Of a DNA stretch of 64,000 bases, positions 53,569 to 63,933 are shown one piece after another. Position 1 is the first letter of the stretch. Every line of letters starts with the position of its first letter. The notes below the pieces were generated by a model. The model did no database searches. It was not told the origin of the DNA and saw nothing but the letters and a program-made list of their open reading frames with translations. Origin of the DNA: Halorhabdus sp. CBA1104 (GTDB lineage: Archaea; Halobacteriota; Halobacteria; Halobacteriales; Haloarculaceae); contig NZ_CP033878.1 in the NCBI RefSeq assembly GCF_009690625.1, positions 248,001-312,000 of the forward strand, written 5' to 3'. The position numbers and the translations under genes were made by a program.

Positions 53569-54012
53569 ATGCGTGAGTGTCCGTATTGCGGGGCCGACGC
53601 CGAGGCGGGGGCGCGGTACTGTGATCGGTGTGGGGAGCGACTCGTGTTCGAGGGCGACGACCGGGACGGCTTTCTCGGCCGGACGTCGGTCCAGTACCTC
53701 CAGGGTGTGCGCCACGGGGCGCGACCACTCGATCCGTCGACCGGCTATCACGAGAACCTCCGGGCGGAACTGACCGCCGCGATCGAAGACTTCTCTCATC
53801 TGGCTTCCGTGGGCGAGCTCCAGCTGTCTGAGGTGCTCGACGTCGACGACGCACAGTTCCAGGCTCTGGAAGACGATATCTCTCCGGACACTGACCTTCG
53901 CCCCGCGACACGCCGTGCACTGGGTGTCGCCGTGCTCGTCGCGCTGCTCGAAGAGACATACGACGGACCGATGCTGGACGAGTTGCAGGTACTCGCCAGC
54001 GACGTCGAGTGA
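53569..54012 (+). CDS. Zinc-ribbon protein with helical domain
   Basis: A 147-residue protein. The N-terminal ribbon has CPYCG and CDRCG (residues 4-22). The remainder is helical (ELTAAIEDFSHLASVGEL and RALGVAVLVALLEETY). It may regulate or scaffold other proteins. Function unknown. Confidence 0.7.
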   Translation: MRECPYCGADAEAGARYCDRCGERLVFEGDDRDGFLGRTSVQYLQGVRHGARPLDPSTGYHENLRAELTAAIEDFSHLASVGELQLSEVLDVDDAQFQALEDDISPDTDLRPATRRALGVAVLVALLEETYDGPMLDELQVLASDVE

Positions 54013-54069
54013 TCCAGCGAGGTACACGAGACGAACCTTGTTGTCGGTCGAGCCTGTCACTAGCAGCCG

Positions 54070-54492
54070 ATGACTTCGAACCTGACAAATGCCGTCGAGG
54101 GAATCGTCTACGAACCAACACAGACCGACAGCCCAGGTCTCGATCTCACGGTGGCGGAGGTCTACGAAGTCGCCGCCCCCGGTCGCGTCGACTTCGGCGG
54201 TGGTGAGCTCGAAGCCGCCGACCTGCGCGCGGTCCAGACCACCCTCCACAACAGCGACGACGACTACGAGTGGTATCATCTCGATGCTGGCCAGTATCTG
54301 GTGGCGTTCAACGAGTCTCTCACCACGACCGACCAGTCCTACTGGCTCCAGACTCGTGACGCTGTCAGGGACGCCGGGGCGTTCCATCCGTCGCTTCGTG
54401 TCACCGACCTAGATCCAGTACCTCTCTCCGTGGGCGGCGACGGGATCCGGCTCAAAGACAACGCCCGTGTCTCGACGTTGCTTCCGTTGTAG
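54070..54492 (+). CDS. dCTP deaminase/dUTPase-like protein, degenerate
   Basis: A 140-residue protein resembling the jelly-roll dUTPase/dCTP deaminase fold: LDLTVAEVYEVAAPGRVDF and WYHLDAGQYLVAFNESL match the start and central strand in haloarchaeal members. The conserved catalytic Ser-Ser-x-Arg and Glu motifs are not evident, so it may be inactive or bind nucleotides. The start is MTSNLTNAVEG. Confidence 0.65.
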   Translation: MTSNLTNAVEGIVYEPTQTDSPGLDLTVAEVYEVAAPGRVDFGGGELEAADLRAVQTTLHNSDDDYEWYHLDAGQYLVAFNESLTTTDQSYWLQTRDAVRDAGAFHPSLRVTDLDPVPLSVGGDGIRLKDNARVSTLLPL

Positions 54493-54545
54493 GCCACGTC
54501 TGAATCGGGAGCCACCCTTTTTGTCCTCGCCCGCGTTGTGTGTCC

Positions 54546-54713
54546 ATGGGATTGTTCGAGAATCTCGGCCGTAAAGTCGAGTCCTTCAAACAGGGCGCGG
54601 CTGACAACGCCAGCGAGCCAACCCATCGCTGTGGGGATTGCGAGTCGGAATTTTTCACGGACTACGAGACTTGCCCCGATTGTGGGAGCGATGCTGTCGA
54701 TTCGACCGAGTGA
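54546..54713 (+). CDS. Small zinc-ribbon protein
   Basis: A 55-residue protein (MGLFENLGRKVESFKQ...). CGDCES and CPDCGS give one zinc ribbon, preceded by a short amphipathic helix. It starts 54 bp after the dUTPase-like gene. Short proteins with this layout are common in haloarchaea; function unknown. Confidence 0.75.
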   Translation: MGLFENLGRKVESFKQGAADNASEPTHRCGDCESEFFTDYETCPDCGSDAVDSTE

Positions 54714-54795
54714 CAGCCAGGGGAACGAAGTGAGTGGCGTGGATTCAACGGGATTGGGCGGCGAGATCGTCGCCGCGAAGGCCGGAAGACGCCAG

Positions 54796-54819
54796 GCCCC
54801 CGAGCGGGATTTGAACCCG
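54796..54819 (-). repeat. Partial copy of tRNA-Asp 3' end (A)
   Basis: GAGCGGGATTTGAACCCG (54802-54819) is identical over 18 bp to tRNA-Asp at 55081-55098; the adjoining acceptor part has changed (CCCCC for CCCGG). It lies about 279 bp from the gene. Confidence 0.7.
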
Positions 54820-54934
54820 TTGGGAGACGTTCCGGGGCTGTGACTCCGTGTGTTCAAATCCTTCTGGGGTATCGACCGAACTCGAGTCGCTCGGCGACGA
54901 GACCTATCGCTTAGTGATCGAGTTCGGAAAAGTA

Positions 54935-54957
54935 CGCCCGGAGCGGGATTGTGAACT
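54935..54957 (-). repeat. Partial copy of tRNA-Asp 3' end (B)
   Basis: CGCCCGGAGCGGGATT (54935-54950) is identical to 55075-55090 over 16 bp, including the discriminator base; then an insertion breaks the T loop (ATTGTGAAC for ATTTGAAC). It is 140 bp from the tRNA gene and 139 bp from copy A. Confidence 0.75.
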
Positions 54958-55074
54958 AGTAGAAGACTCGCTGGCGCTCGTCTTCTAGAGTTCAAATCTC
55001 TTTGGAGCGCACACAGCAAATCAGATGTTCGCGACACGCTAACGCAGTCGCTCACGGAGTTGAATGCAGAGAAG

Positions 55075-55147
55075 CGCCCGGAGCGGGATTTGAACCCGCG
55101 TCACGACCGTGACAGGGTCGTATGATGGGCCACTACACCATCCGGGC
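55075..55147 (-). tRNA. tRNA-Asp (GTC)
   Basis: The 73-nt minus-strand gene has a 7-bp acceptor stem (GCCCGGA/TCCGGGC), a T arm GCGGG-TTCAAAT-CCCGC, an anticodon arm around CCTGTCACG with anticodon GTC, and G as discriminator, as expected for Asp. No CCA is encoded and no intron is visible. Confidence 0.95.
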
Positions 55148-55394
55148 CTGCTACACTCCTTCGTATCCGGGTGGTAATATTAAGACTTTCCAAACAGACC
55201 CGGACTGTCGGTCACTCACGTGGTGGTGATTGACGTAGTGCGTGCCGATCGGTCCCGACGACGACCACCCCGGTCGCTGACTCCACATCGCCCCGCCTGC
55301 CAGGGGGTATCCGACCAGAACACATTTACCTGCAGTCGGCCTACGTGGCGGTACTGAACGCCTGTACGCCGACAGCTATTGCCGGCGGTTTTGG

Positions 55395-55408
55395 TAAGCG
55401 TTATATGG
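55395..55408 (+). promoter_or_regulatory. Promoter of the RNA polymerase operon
   Basis: TAAGCGTTATATGG holds a TATA element (TTATATGG) centred near 55404. The ATG of rpoH is at 55482, so a leader of about 50 bases is expected. Confidence 0.55.
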
Positions 55409-55481
55409 CTTCCACCGGTAGCAATCTGTAGTATCTCGTGACAACAACCTTCTCCAGCCCGCCACACTCGACATCACACAC

Positions 55482-55709
55482 ATGGTAGACGTAAGTCAAC
55501 ACGAACTCGTTCCAGAACACACCATCCTCGACGACGACGAACTCGAGGACGTGCTCGCGGAGTATGATATCAAACGGACTGACCTGCCGAAGATCAAGCG
55601 TGCCGATCCCGCCTTGCCTAACGAGGCGGAAGTCGGCGACGTGATCAAGGTCATCCGGGATTCACGAACAACCGACACCGCCGTGGTGTACCGACTCGTC
55701 GTAGAATAA
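55482..55709 (+). CDS. rpoH: RNA polymerase subunit H
   Basis: A 75-residue protein ([16 protein letters not shown]). [11 protein letters not shown] and AVVYRLVVE are the family hallmarks. This subunit (RPB5 C-terminal domain) binds the polymerase jaw and opens the operon. It is one base apart from rpoB''. Confidence 0.97.
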   Translation: MVDVSQHELVPEHTILDDDELEDVLAEYDIKRTDLPKIKRADPALPNEAEVGDVIKVIRDSRTTDTAVVYRLVVE

Positions 55710-55710
55710 C

Positions 55711-57276
55711 ATGGATACGGAAGATCATCGCGCCATATCACGGGAATACTTCTCGAGGGATCGACTCGCCGAACACCACTTTCGGTCGTTCAACGCCTTC
55801 CTCGACCGGGGGATGCAGGAGGTCGTCGACGAGAAGGCGACCATCGATACCGACATCGGTGACAAGGAAGGCGAAGAACCCGTCTGGGTCGAACTCGGCG
55901 ACGTCCGCGTCGTCACGCCCCGCGTCCGGGAGGCCGACGGCAGTGAGGAACTGCTGTACCCCCAGGAAGCGCGCCTCCGGAACATCACCTACTCCGCCCC
56001 GGTCTTCATGGAGATGGCCATCGTCAAGGGCGGCGAAGAGGAAGAAGAGCGGGTCGTCGACCAGACCGAAACCAAGGTCGGCCGGATGCCGATCATGGTC
56101 GGCTCCGAGAAGTGCAACATTGCCGGCTTCACCGACGAGGAACTGATCGACATCGGTGAGGACCCTGCCGACCCCGGTGGATACTTCATCGTCAACGGCT
56201 CCGAGCGGGTCCTGATGACCAGCGAGGACCTCGCGCCGAACAAGATCCTCGCGGAGTACGACACCAAGTACGGCGACGAGATCCAGGTCGCCAAGACCTT
56301 CAGTCAGCGTCGGGGCTACCGAGCGCTGGTCCTGACCGAACGCACCCGAGATGGGTTGCTCGAAGTCTCGTTCCCGAGCGTCTCGGGATCGATCAACTTC
56401 GTCACGCTCGTTCGCGCACTCGGCTTAGAGAGCGACGAGGAGATCGTCCATCGCGTCAGCGACGATCCCGAGATCGTGAAGTTCATGCTCGAAAACCTGG
56501 AGGCTGCAGAGGTCCAGTCCCAGGAAGAAGCCATCGAGACGCTTGGCAAGCGCGTCGCCTCCGGGCAGGGCAAGAACTACCAGCTCAAGCGGGCCAACTA
56601 CGTCATCGATCGGTACCTCCTCCCACACCTCCACGAGGAAGGTGTCGAGGAAGAAGAGGTCCGGATCAACAAGGCCTACTACCTCTGCCGGATGGCCGAG
56701 GCGTGCTTCGAACTCGCCTTAGAACGCCGCGAGTCCGACGACAAAGACCACTACGCCAACAAGCGCTTGAAAGTCTCGGGCGACCTCATGCGGGACCTCT
56801 TCCGGACGGCACTGAACAAGCTGGCACGGGACGTCAAATACCAGCTCGAACGCGCCAACATGCGTAACCGTCAACTCTCGGTCTCGACGGTCGTCCGCTC
56901 GGACGTCCTGACCGAACGACTCGAACATCCACTGGCGACGGGTAACTGGGTCGGGGGCCGTTCGGGCGTCTCCCAGCTCGTCGACCGTACCGACTACATG
57001 GGGGTTCTCTCCCACCTGCGACGCCTGCGTTCGCCACTCAGCCGTTCCCAGCCCCACTTCGAAGCGCGTGACCTCCACGCCACCCAGTGGGGTCGCATTT
57101 GTCCCTCCGAGACGCCAGAAGGGCCGAACTGTGGACTGGTGAAGAACTTCGCGCAGGCGATGGAGCTCTCCCAGCACGTCGAGGACGAACGCGATCTGAA
57201 ACATACACTCGCGGACATGGGGGTACAGGGCATCCCCGCGATCGAAACCAGCGCACAACAGCCCGCAGACGATTAA
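55711..57276 (+). CDS. rpoB2: RNA polymerase subunit B'' (N-terminal half of B)
   Basis: A 521-residue protein. [21 protein letters not shown]-type lobe sequence and [20 protein letters not shown] near the end are diagnostic. It supplies the protrusion, lobe and fork of the B subunit. Haloarchaea split B into B'' and B'; the break follows the PEGPNCGLV motif. It is one base from rpoB'. Confidence 0.97.
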   Translation: MDTEDHRAISREYFSRDRLAEHHFRSFNAFLDRGMQEVVDEKATIDTDIGDKEGEEPVWVELGDVRVVTPRVREADGSEELLYPQEARLRNITYSAPVFMEMAIVKGGEEEEERVVDQTETKVGRMPIMVGSEKCNIAGFTDEELIDIGEDPADPGGYFIVNGSERVLMTSEDLAPNKILAEYDTKYGDEIQVAKTFSQRRGYRALVLTERTRDGLLEVSFPSVSGSINFVTLVRALGLESDEEIVHRVSDDPEIVKFMLENLEAAEVQSQEEAIETLGKRVASGQGKNYQLKRANYVIDRYLLPHLHEEGVEEEEVRINKAYYLCRMAEACFELALERRESDDKDHYANKRLKVSGDLMRDLFRTALNKLARDVKYQLERANMRNRQLSVSTVVRSDVLTERLEHPLATGNWVGGRSGVSQLVDRTDYMGVLSHLRRLRSPLSRSQPHFEARDLHATQWGRICPSETPEGPNCGLVKNFAQAMELSQHVEDERDLKHTLADMGVQGIPAIETSAQQPADD

Positions 57277-57277
57277 T

Positions 57278-59103
57278 ATGAGTCAGGGACGCGAAGCCAA
57301 AGTCTACGTCAACGGAAGTCTCGTCGGGACCCATCCCGAACCGGAACAGCTCGCAAACCAGGTACGCGAAGCTCGCCGCCGTGGCGAGGTCAGCGAGATG
57401 GTCAACGTCTCGGTCAAAGACCGTACCGACGAGGTTATCATCAACGCCGACGCCGGCCGGGCCCGCCGCCCACTGTTGGTCATTCGTGACGGTGAGCCAC
57501 TCGTCTCCGAGGAAGAGATCGAGGCGGTCAAAGACGGCGACCTCTCCTTTGAGGATCTCGTCGACCGGGGCTACGTGGAGTTCATCGACGCCGAGGAGGA
57601 AGAGGACATCCTCGTTGCGGTCGATAAAGACGAACTCACGGAAGACCACACCCACCTCGAAGTCGACCCACAACTCATCTTCGGGATCGGTGCCGGGATG
57701 ATCCCCTATCCCGAACACAACGCGAGCCCGCGGATTACGATGGGGTCGGGGATGATCAAGCAGAGTCTGGGGCTGCCAAGTGCGAACTACCGGGTTCGCC
57801 CGGACACGCGCCAGCACTTGCTGCACTACCCGCAGCTGTCGATGGTCAAGACCCAGACGACCGAACAGATCGGCTACGACGACCGGCCGGCGGCCCAGAA
57901 CTTCACGGTCGCGGTCATGTCCTACGAGGGATTCAACATCGAGGACGCCCTCGTCATGAACCGAGGATCGGTCGAACGCGCCCTCTCGCGGTCGCACTTC
58001 TTCCGGACGTACGAGGGGGAGGAACGCCGCTATCCGGGCGGTCAGGAAGACCGCTTCGAGATCCCGGACGACGAAGTGCGGGGCGCTCGCGGCGAAGACG
58101 CCTACACGCAACTCGACGAGGACGGCCTCGTCAACCCCGAGACGAAGGTCGGCGAGAACGCTGTCCTGCTCGGCAAGACAAGCCCGCCCCGGTTCCTCGA
58201 AGAGCCGGACGATATGGGCGGCCTCAGCCCGCAAAAGCGCCGTGAAACGTCAGTGACGATGCGATCCGGCGAGAGTGGGGTCGTCGACACGGTGACGCTT
58301 ATGGAGGGTGAGGATGGCTCGAAACTCTCGAAGGTCAAGGTCCGTGACGAGCGGATCCCGGAACTCGGGGACAAGTTCGCCTCGCGACACGGCCAGAAGG
58401 GTGTCGTTGGCCACCTTGCCCCCAGGAAGACATGCCATTTACCGAACAGGGTGTCGTCCCCGACCTCATTTTGAACCCCCACGCACTCCCCTCGCGGATG
58501 ACTGTCGGGCACATTCTGGAGATGATCGGCGGGAAGGTCGGTGCCCTGGAAGGTCGCCGCGTCGATGGGACCGCTTTCACTGGCGAGGACGAAGAAGAAC
58601 TCCGCGATTCCTTGGAGGATCACGGCTTCAAGTCCTCGGGGAAGGAGGTCATGTACTCGGGCATCACGGGCGAGAAGATCGAGGCCGAGATCTTCGTCGG
58701 GACCATCTTCTACCAGAAACTCTACCACATGGTCTCGAACAAGATCCACGCCCGTTCGCGTGGTCCGGTCCAGGTGTTGACTCGCCAGCCGACCGAGGGG
58801 CGTGCCCGCGAGGGTGGGCTCCGGATCGGGGAGATGGAACGGGACGTCTTCATCGGGCACGGTGCCGCCTTGACGCTCAAAGAGCGCCTGCTCGATGAGT
58901 CAGACCAGGAGTGGATCAACGTCTGTGGACAGTGTGGGATGACCGCCGTCGAGAACGTCGATCAACGCCGCGTCTACTGTCCCAACTGCGATGAGGAGAC
59001 CGACGTCCACGAGGTCGAGATGAGTTACGCGTTCAAACTCCTCTTAGACGAGATGAAAGCGTTGGGTATCGCGCCGCGGATCGAACTGGAGGATGCAGTA
59101 TGA
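57278..59103 (+). CDS. rpoB1: RNA polymerase subunit B' (C-terminal half of B), frameshifted
   Basis: The frame from 57278 carries [12 protein letters not shown] and [14 protein letters not shown], then fails: a C5 run (58421-58425) where six C are expected sends it to a stop at 58472. The following frame continues with [30 protein letters not shown], and the zinc ribbon CGQCG ... CPNC to 59103. Adding one C gives 608 residues, the usual B' length. It is essential, so a consensus error is likely. It overlaps rpoA' by 4 bp. Confidence 0.93.
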
Positions 59104-62100
59104 GTACCGGACAATCACCCAAGTCGATCGGCAAGATCAGCTTCGGGCTGATGGACCCAGAGGAGTACCGGGACATGAGTGCCACGAAGGTCATTACGGC
59201 CGACACTTACGACGACGACGGGTTCCCCATCGACATGGGGCTGATGGACCCGCGACTGGGCGTCATCGACCCTGGCCTGGAGTGTAAGACTTGCGGGAAA
59301 CACTCCGGGGCCTGTAACGGCCACTTCGGCCACATCGAACTCGCCGCGCCCGTGATCCACGTCGGCTTCTCGAAACTCATCCGGCGACTACTGCGAGGGA
59401 CCTGCCGGGAGTGTTCGCGCTTGACCGCCGTCGATGCCGCGAAGTTCACCGATGGCGAGGGCGCTGTCGACCTCGCGGCCGCCGAGGCCGCCGCCGAGGA
59501 GAAGAAACGCGAATTCCGCCAGGAACTCCGTCGGACGGCAGAGCTGGGCAACGACTTAGATGACGTGTTGAAGTCGGCCATCCGGCAGGCTCGCTCGGCC
59601 AGCCGGTGTCCCTACTGTGGGGCCGAGCAGTTCGACGTCAAACACGAGAAACCGACGACCTACTACGAGATCATCGAGGTTCCCCATCCGGAGATCGAAG
59701 AACGCCTCAGCATGGCGATGGATCCGCCCGAAGGCGAGCCTGTTACGCCCGACGAACTCGCCGAGGCCATCGACGATGCCTTCAGTGCGGGTCGGATCCG
59801 GGAACTGCTCTCTGGCACCTACCGGCCCGACCGCAACGACATCGGTGCCTTACAGCAGATCGGCAAGGCGCTTTCCCGATTCAACGACTTAGAGGAACAC
59901 CTCGGCGAGCAACTGGACTTCGAGAGTGCGTCGTCGTATCTCCTCGATGAGGATATGGACAAGCTGATGCCCAGCGACATCCGGGACTGGTTCGAGGAGA
60001 TCCCGGACGAGGATATCGAGGCCATCGGGATCAACCCCGACCGGTCCCGACCCGAGTGGATGATCCTCACCGTGCTGCCGGTCCCGCCGGTGACGGCCCG
60101 CCCCTCGATCACGCTGGACAACGGCCAGCGGAGTGAGGACGACCTTACGCACAAGCTGGTCGACATCATTCGGATCAACCAGCGGTTCATGGAGAACCGT
60201 GAGGCCGGCGCGCCCCAGCTGATCATCGAGGACCTCTGGGAACTGCTGCAGTATCACGTCACTACGTTCATGGACAACGAGATCAGCGGAACGCCGCCGG
60301 CCCGGCACCGCTCGGGCCGCCCGCTGAAGACCCTCTCTCAGCGCCTGAAAGGCAAAGAGGGCCGTTTTCGTGGATCTCTCTCGGGGAAACGCGTCAACTT
60401 CTCGGCACGGACTGTCATCTCGCCGGACCCGACACTCTCGCTCAACGAGGTCGGAGTGCCCGACCGGGTCGCCAGCGAGATGACCCAGACGATGAACGTC
60501 AACGAGCGGAATCTCGAGGACGCACGTCGGTACGTCGCCAATGGGCCGGAAGCCCATCCTGGTGCAAACTACGTTCGCCGGCCCGACGGTCGCCGACTCA
60601 AAGTGACCGAGAAGAACTGCGAGGAACTCGCCGAGAAAGTCGAACCCGGCTGGGAGGTCGCCAGGCATCTGGTCGACGGTGACATCATCATCTTCAACCG
60701 CCAGCCGTCGCTGCACCGGATGTCGATTATGGCCCACGAGGTCGTCGTGATGCCCTACAAGACCTTCCGGCTGAACACGACGGTTTGTCCGCCGTACAAC
60801 GCGGACTTCGACGGTGACGAGATGAACATGCACGCCCTCCAAAACGAGGAGGCCCGTGCGGAGGCTCGCGTCCTCATGCGGGTGCAAGAACAGATGCTCT
60901 CCCCGCGCTTTGGTGAGAACATTGTCGGCGCGATCCAGGACCACGTCACCGCGATGTACCTGCTGACCAACCAGAACCCGACGTTCAACGAGACCCAGGC
61001 TTTGGACCTGTTGCGGGCGACCAACGTCGATACACTGCCCGAACCTGACGGGGAAGAAGACGGCAACGCCTACTGGACCGGCCGCTCCATCTTCTCGGAA
61101 CTCTTGCCGGACGATCTGAACCTCGAATTCACGAGCGAGGCCGGCGACGACGTCGTCATCGAGGATGGCCAACTCGTCGAGGGGACGATCGACGACAGCG
61201 CGGTCGGTGCCTTCGGCGGAGACGTCGTCGATTCGATCGCGAAGATCTACGATAAGACCCGTGCCCGCATCTTTATCAACGAGGTCTCGACGCTCGCGGT
61301 CCGGACGATCATGCACTTCGGGTTCTCGATCAGTATCGACGACGAGTCGATCCCGCCCAATGCGGCCGAACAGGTCGACGAGGCCATCGACAATGCCTAC
61401 GAGCGCGTTCAGGAACTGATCACGACGTACGAACAGGGCGATCTCGAATCGCTTCCCGGCCGGACGATCGACGAGACACTGGAGATGAAGATCATGCAGA
61501 CGCTCGGCCAGGCCCGTGACAGTGCGGGTGACATCGCCGAAGACCACTTCGCAGAGGACAATCCGGCCGTGGTGATGGCCGACTCCGGGGCGCGTGGCTC
61601 GATGCTCAACCTGACGCAGATGGCCGGCTGTGTTGGCCAACAGGCAGTCCGCGGCGAGCGGATCAACCGCGGATACGAGAATCGGACGCTCAGTCACTTC
61701 AAACCGAACGACCTCTCGGCGGACGCCCACGGCTTCGTCGAACACTCCTATCGTGAGGGACTCGATCCCAAGGAGTTCTTCTTCCACGCGATGGGTGGAC
61801 GGGAAGGGCTGGTCGACACGGCAGTCCGTACCTCCAAGTCCGGGTACCTCCAGCGTCGACTCATCAACGCGCTGTCGGAACTGGAGACTCAATACGACGG
61901 GACAGTCCGAGACACCAGTGATACTGTCGTCCAGTTCGAATTCGGCGAAGACGGTACCTCTCCGGTCGACGTCTCCTCCAGTGATGACTTCGACATCGAT
62001 GTCGAATCGATCGCCGACCGGATCATCGATGCTGAATTCGACGACGACGCGGCAAAGGCGGAGTTCCTCGAACGGGAGGCCTTGCCGACGAACCTCTCTG

Positions 62101-62141
62101 AACATGCCGACGAGCGCTGGCTCGCGGAGGGTGATGACTGA
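59100..62141 (+). CDS. rpoA1: RNA polymerase subunit A' (N-terminal part of A)
   Basis: A 1013-residue catalytic subunit. Zinc ligands: [17 protein letters not shown] (61-77), CRECSR and CPYCGAEQF. The active-site Mg loop is [12 protein letters not shown]. The trigger/bridge region [20 protein letters not shown] is complete, with no intein. Haloarchaea split A into A' and A'' at this point. Its length is slightly above the usual value because of an acidic C-terminal tail. Confidence 0.97.
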   Translation: MSTGQSPKSIGKISFGLMDPEEYRDMSATKVITADTYDDDGFPIDMGLMDPRLGVIDPGLECKTCGKHSGACNGHFGHIELAAPVIHVGFSKLIRRLLRGTCRECSRLTAVDAAKFTDGEGAVDLAAAEAAAEEKKREFRQELRRTAELGNDLDDVLKSAIRQARSASRCPYCGAEQFDVKHEKPTTYYEIIEVPHPEIEERLSMAMDPPEGEPVTPDELAEAIDDAFSAGRIRELLSGTYRPDRNDIGALQQIGKALSRFNDLEEHLGEQLDFESASSYLLDEDMDKLMPSDIRDWFEEIPDEDIEAIGINPDRSRPEWMILTVLPVPPVTARPSITLDNGQRSEDDLTHKLVDIIRINQRFMENREAGAPQLIIEDLWELLQYHVTTFMDNEISGTPPARHRSGRPLKTLSQRLKGKEGRFRGSLSGKRVNFSARTVISPDPTLSLNEVGVPDRVASEMTQTMNVNERNLEDARRYVANGPEAHPGANYVRRPDGRRLKVTEKNCEELAEKVEPGWEVARHLVDGDIIIFNRQPSLHRMSIMAHEVVVMPYKTFRLNTTVCPPYNADFDGDEMNMHALQNEEARAEARVLMRVQEQMLSPRFGENIVGAIQDHVTAMYLLTNQNPTFNETQALDLLRATNVDTLPEPDGEEDGNAYWTGRSIFSELLPDDLNLEFTSEAGDDVVIEDGQLVEGTIDDSAVGAFGGDVVDSIAKIYDKTRARIFINEVSTLAVRTIMHFGFSISIDDESIPPNAAEQVDEAIDNAYERVQELITTYEQGDLESLPGRTIDETLEMKIMQTLGQARDSAGDIAEDHFAEDNPAVVMADSGARGSMLNLTQMAGCVGQQAVRGERINRGYENRTLSHFKPNDLSADAHGFVEHSYREGLDPKEFFFHAMGGREGLVDTAVRTSKSGYLQRRLINALSELETQYDGTVRDTSDTVVQFEFGEDGTSPVDVSSSDDFDIDVESIADRIIDAEFDDDAAKAEFLEREALPTNLSEHADERWLAEGDD

Positions 62142-63382
62142 TGAACGGCGAATTCACCGAATACAATCCGTTAGATCGCTTCGAGCACGTCGACACCGAC
62201 GTCAGCGCGGTCGTCGAAGACACCGACTTGCCGCGCCGACTCAAGACGCGCGTCTACGAGACCATCGAAGACCGCGAGGGTGTTACCATCGAACAAGCCG
62301 ACGATATCGCGAAAGCTGTCGAGTCGCAGTACCTCGACACGCGAGTCGATCCGCTCGACCCCGTTGGGACGGTCTCGGCCCAGTCGATCGGCGAACCCGG
62401 CACCCAGATGACGATGAACACGTTCCACTATGCGGGGGTCGCCGAGATCGACGTCACCCAGGGGCTGCCGCGGCTCATCGAGCTAGTCGACGCTCGCAAG
62501 GAGCCAGACACGCCGATGATGACAGTTCACCTCGACGAGGAGTACGCGACCGAACGCGAACGCGCCCACGAGGTCGTCTGGAAGATCGAGGCGACACGGA
62601 TCCTCGCGCTGGGTGACGTCTCGACGAACGTCGCCGACATGGCCGTCCAGATCGATCTCAACCCCGAGACGCTCAAAGAACGGTGGCCGACTGCCGACAG
62701 TGTCGACGAGGTTGCCCAGGAAATCGCCACCACCATCGAGTCCCAACTCGGTGTCGATACGATCCGCAAGGAGACGGTTATCCAGTTCGGTCCGGAAGAA
62801 CCCTCCTACCGGGATCTCCTTCAGCTCGTCGAGGAACTGCGGGAGATCGTCTTCAAGGGCATCGAAGAAGTCTCCCGCGTCGTCATTCGGAAAGAGGAAC
62901 TCGAAGACGGCAACGAGGAGTTCGTCCTCTACACCGAGGGGTCGGCCTTTGGCGACGTTATCGGTATCGAGGGCGTCGACGCCTCTCGGACGACTTGTAA
63001 CAACATCCACGAGATCTTCAGCAACCTCGGTGTCGAGGCCGCTCGCGAGGCAATCATCGAAGAAACGATGAACACGCTCGAAGAGCAGGGCCTGGACGAC
63101 GTGAACATCCGCCATCTGATGCTCGTGGCAGACATCATGACCAACCGTGGCGTGATCGAGTCGATCGGTCGCCACGGTATCTCCGGTAGTAAAGAGTCTG
63201 TCCTGGCCCGTGCCGCCTTCGAGGTTACCGTCTCACACCTGCTCGATGCGGCCATCCACGGTGAGATCGACGACCTCAACGGCGTCACCGAGAACGTCAT
63301 CGTCGGGAAGCCGATCAAGCTCGGAACCGGTGACGTCGACCTCCGGATGGGCAGTCACACCGGCGGCGGCGCAGCCGACTGA
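62141..63382 (+). CDS. rpoA2: RNA polymerase subunit A'' (C-terminal part of A)
   Basis: A 413-residue protein. [20 protein letters not shown] and [17 protein letters not shown] are the conserved trigger-loop and jaw elements. It completes the A subunit. No intein is present. The start overlaps the A' stop by one base, and 3 bp separate the end from nusA. Confidence 0.97.
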   Translation: MNGEFTEYNPLDRFEHVDTDVSAVVEDTDLPRRLKTRVYETIEDREGVTIEQADDIAKAVESQYLDTRVDPLDPVGTVSAQSIGEPGTQMTMNTFHYAGVAEIDVTQGLPRLIELVDARKEPDTPMMTVHLDEEYATERERAHEVVWKIEATRILALGDVSTNVADMAVQIDLNPETLKERWPTADSVDEVAQEIATTIESQLGVDTIRKETVIQFGPEEPSYRDLLQLVEELREIVFKGIEEVSRVVIRKEELEDGNEEFVLYTEGSAFGDVIGIEGVDASRTTCNNIHEIFSNLGVEAAREAIIEETMNTLEEQGLDDVNIRHLMLVADIMTNRGVIESIGRHGISGSKESVLARAAFEVTVSHLLDAAIHGEIDDLNGVTENVIVGKPIKLGTGDVDLRMGSHTGGGAAD

Positions 63383-63385
63383 CGC

Positions 63386-63820
63386 ATGACGATCTCCCTG
63401 TCGGACGAACAGCGTCGTGCGATCGCCATCGCCGAAGACGTTGCGGACGTGACCGTCCGGGACTGTGTCTTCGACGACGAACACGACCACGTGGGTTTCG
63501 TCATCAAAACCGGCGAAATCGGCAAGGCGATCGGCCGTGACGGCGAGACCGTCGATCGTCTCGAGCAGCGACTCGGCCAGGACGTCACGCTCGTCGAAGA
63601 TGCCGACAGGCCAGCAGCGTTTCTCGCAAATGCGTTTGCGCCGGCAGCCATCGAGGCTGTCACGATCGAAGACGACGAGGATGGGCGCCTCGCCAGCGTC
63701 GACGTCGATGACCGTGATATCGGTATCGCGATCGGAGCGGACGGCCGGAAGATCGAACTCGTCCGGGAACTCGCTGCCCGTCACTTCGACTTCGACGAGA
63801 TCGAATTGACCGAAGCGTAA
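63386..63820 (+). CDS. nusA: NusA-like KH-domain transcription factor
   Basis: A 144-residue protein with two KH domains: FVIKTGEIGKAIGRDGETVD (about 35-54) and DIGIAIGADGRKIELVREL (about 112-130), each with the GxxG-type loop. It lacks the S1 domain of bacterial NusA, as is normal in archaea. It is the last clear member of the operon in the window. Confidence 0.93.
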   Translation: MTISLSDEQRRAIAIAEDVADVTVRDCVFDDEHDHVGFVIKTGEIGKAIGRDGETVDRLEQRLGQDVTLVEDADRPAAFLANAFAPAAIEAVTIEDDEDGRLASVDVDDRDIGIAIGADGRKIELVRELAARHFDFDEIELTEA

Positions 63821-63933
63821 TCGGACGCGGCAGACGGACTGGCAACTCGGTTCTTGGGCGAACGCCATCGAGGCCCCACAGTCGAAACCGATGCACGCTT
63901 TGTTCGTGGCATCAATCGGCACGTACGAGCGAT

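Larger units (their letters stand above)
54714..55481. other. tRNA-Asp and tRNA-derived repeat region
   Basis: No protein gene is supported. It holds tRNA-Asp (55075-55147, minus), two copies of its 3' end, two short GTTCAAATC-type stretches on the plus strand (near 54852 and 54990), and, from 55395, the RNA polymerase operon promoter. Confidence 0.8.

Noticed and set aside
52720-54387. 555-codon minus-strand frame
   Set aside because: Only the last 218 codons look real; the rest is antisense to two forward genes with zinc-ribbon and dUTPase-like content.
59100-63382. Intein in RNA polymerase subunits
   Set aside because: Both A' and A'' read through all conserved motifs without an insert.
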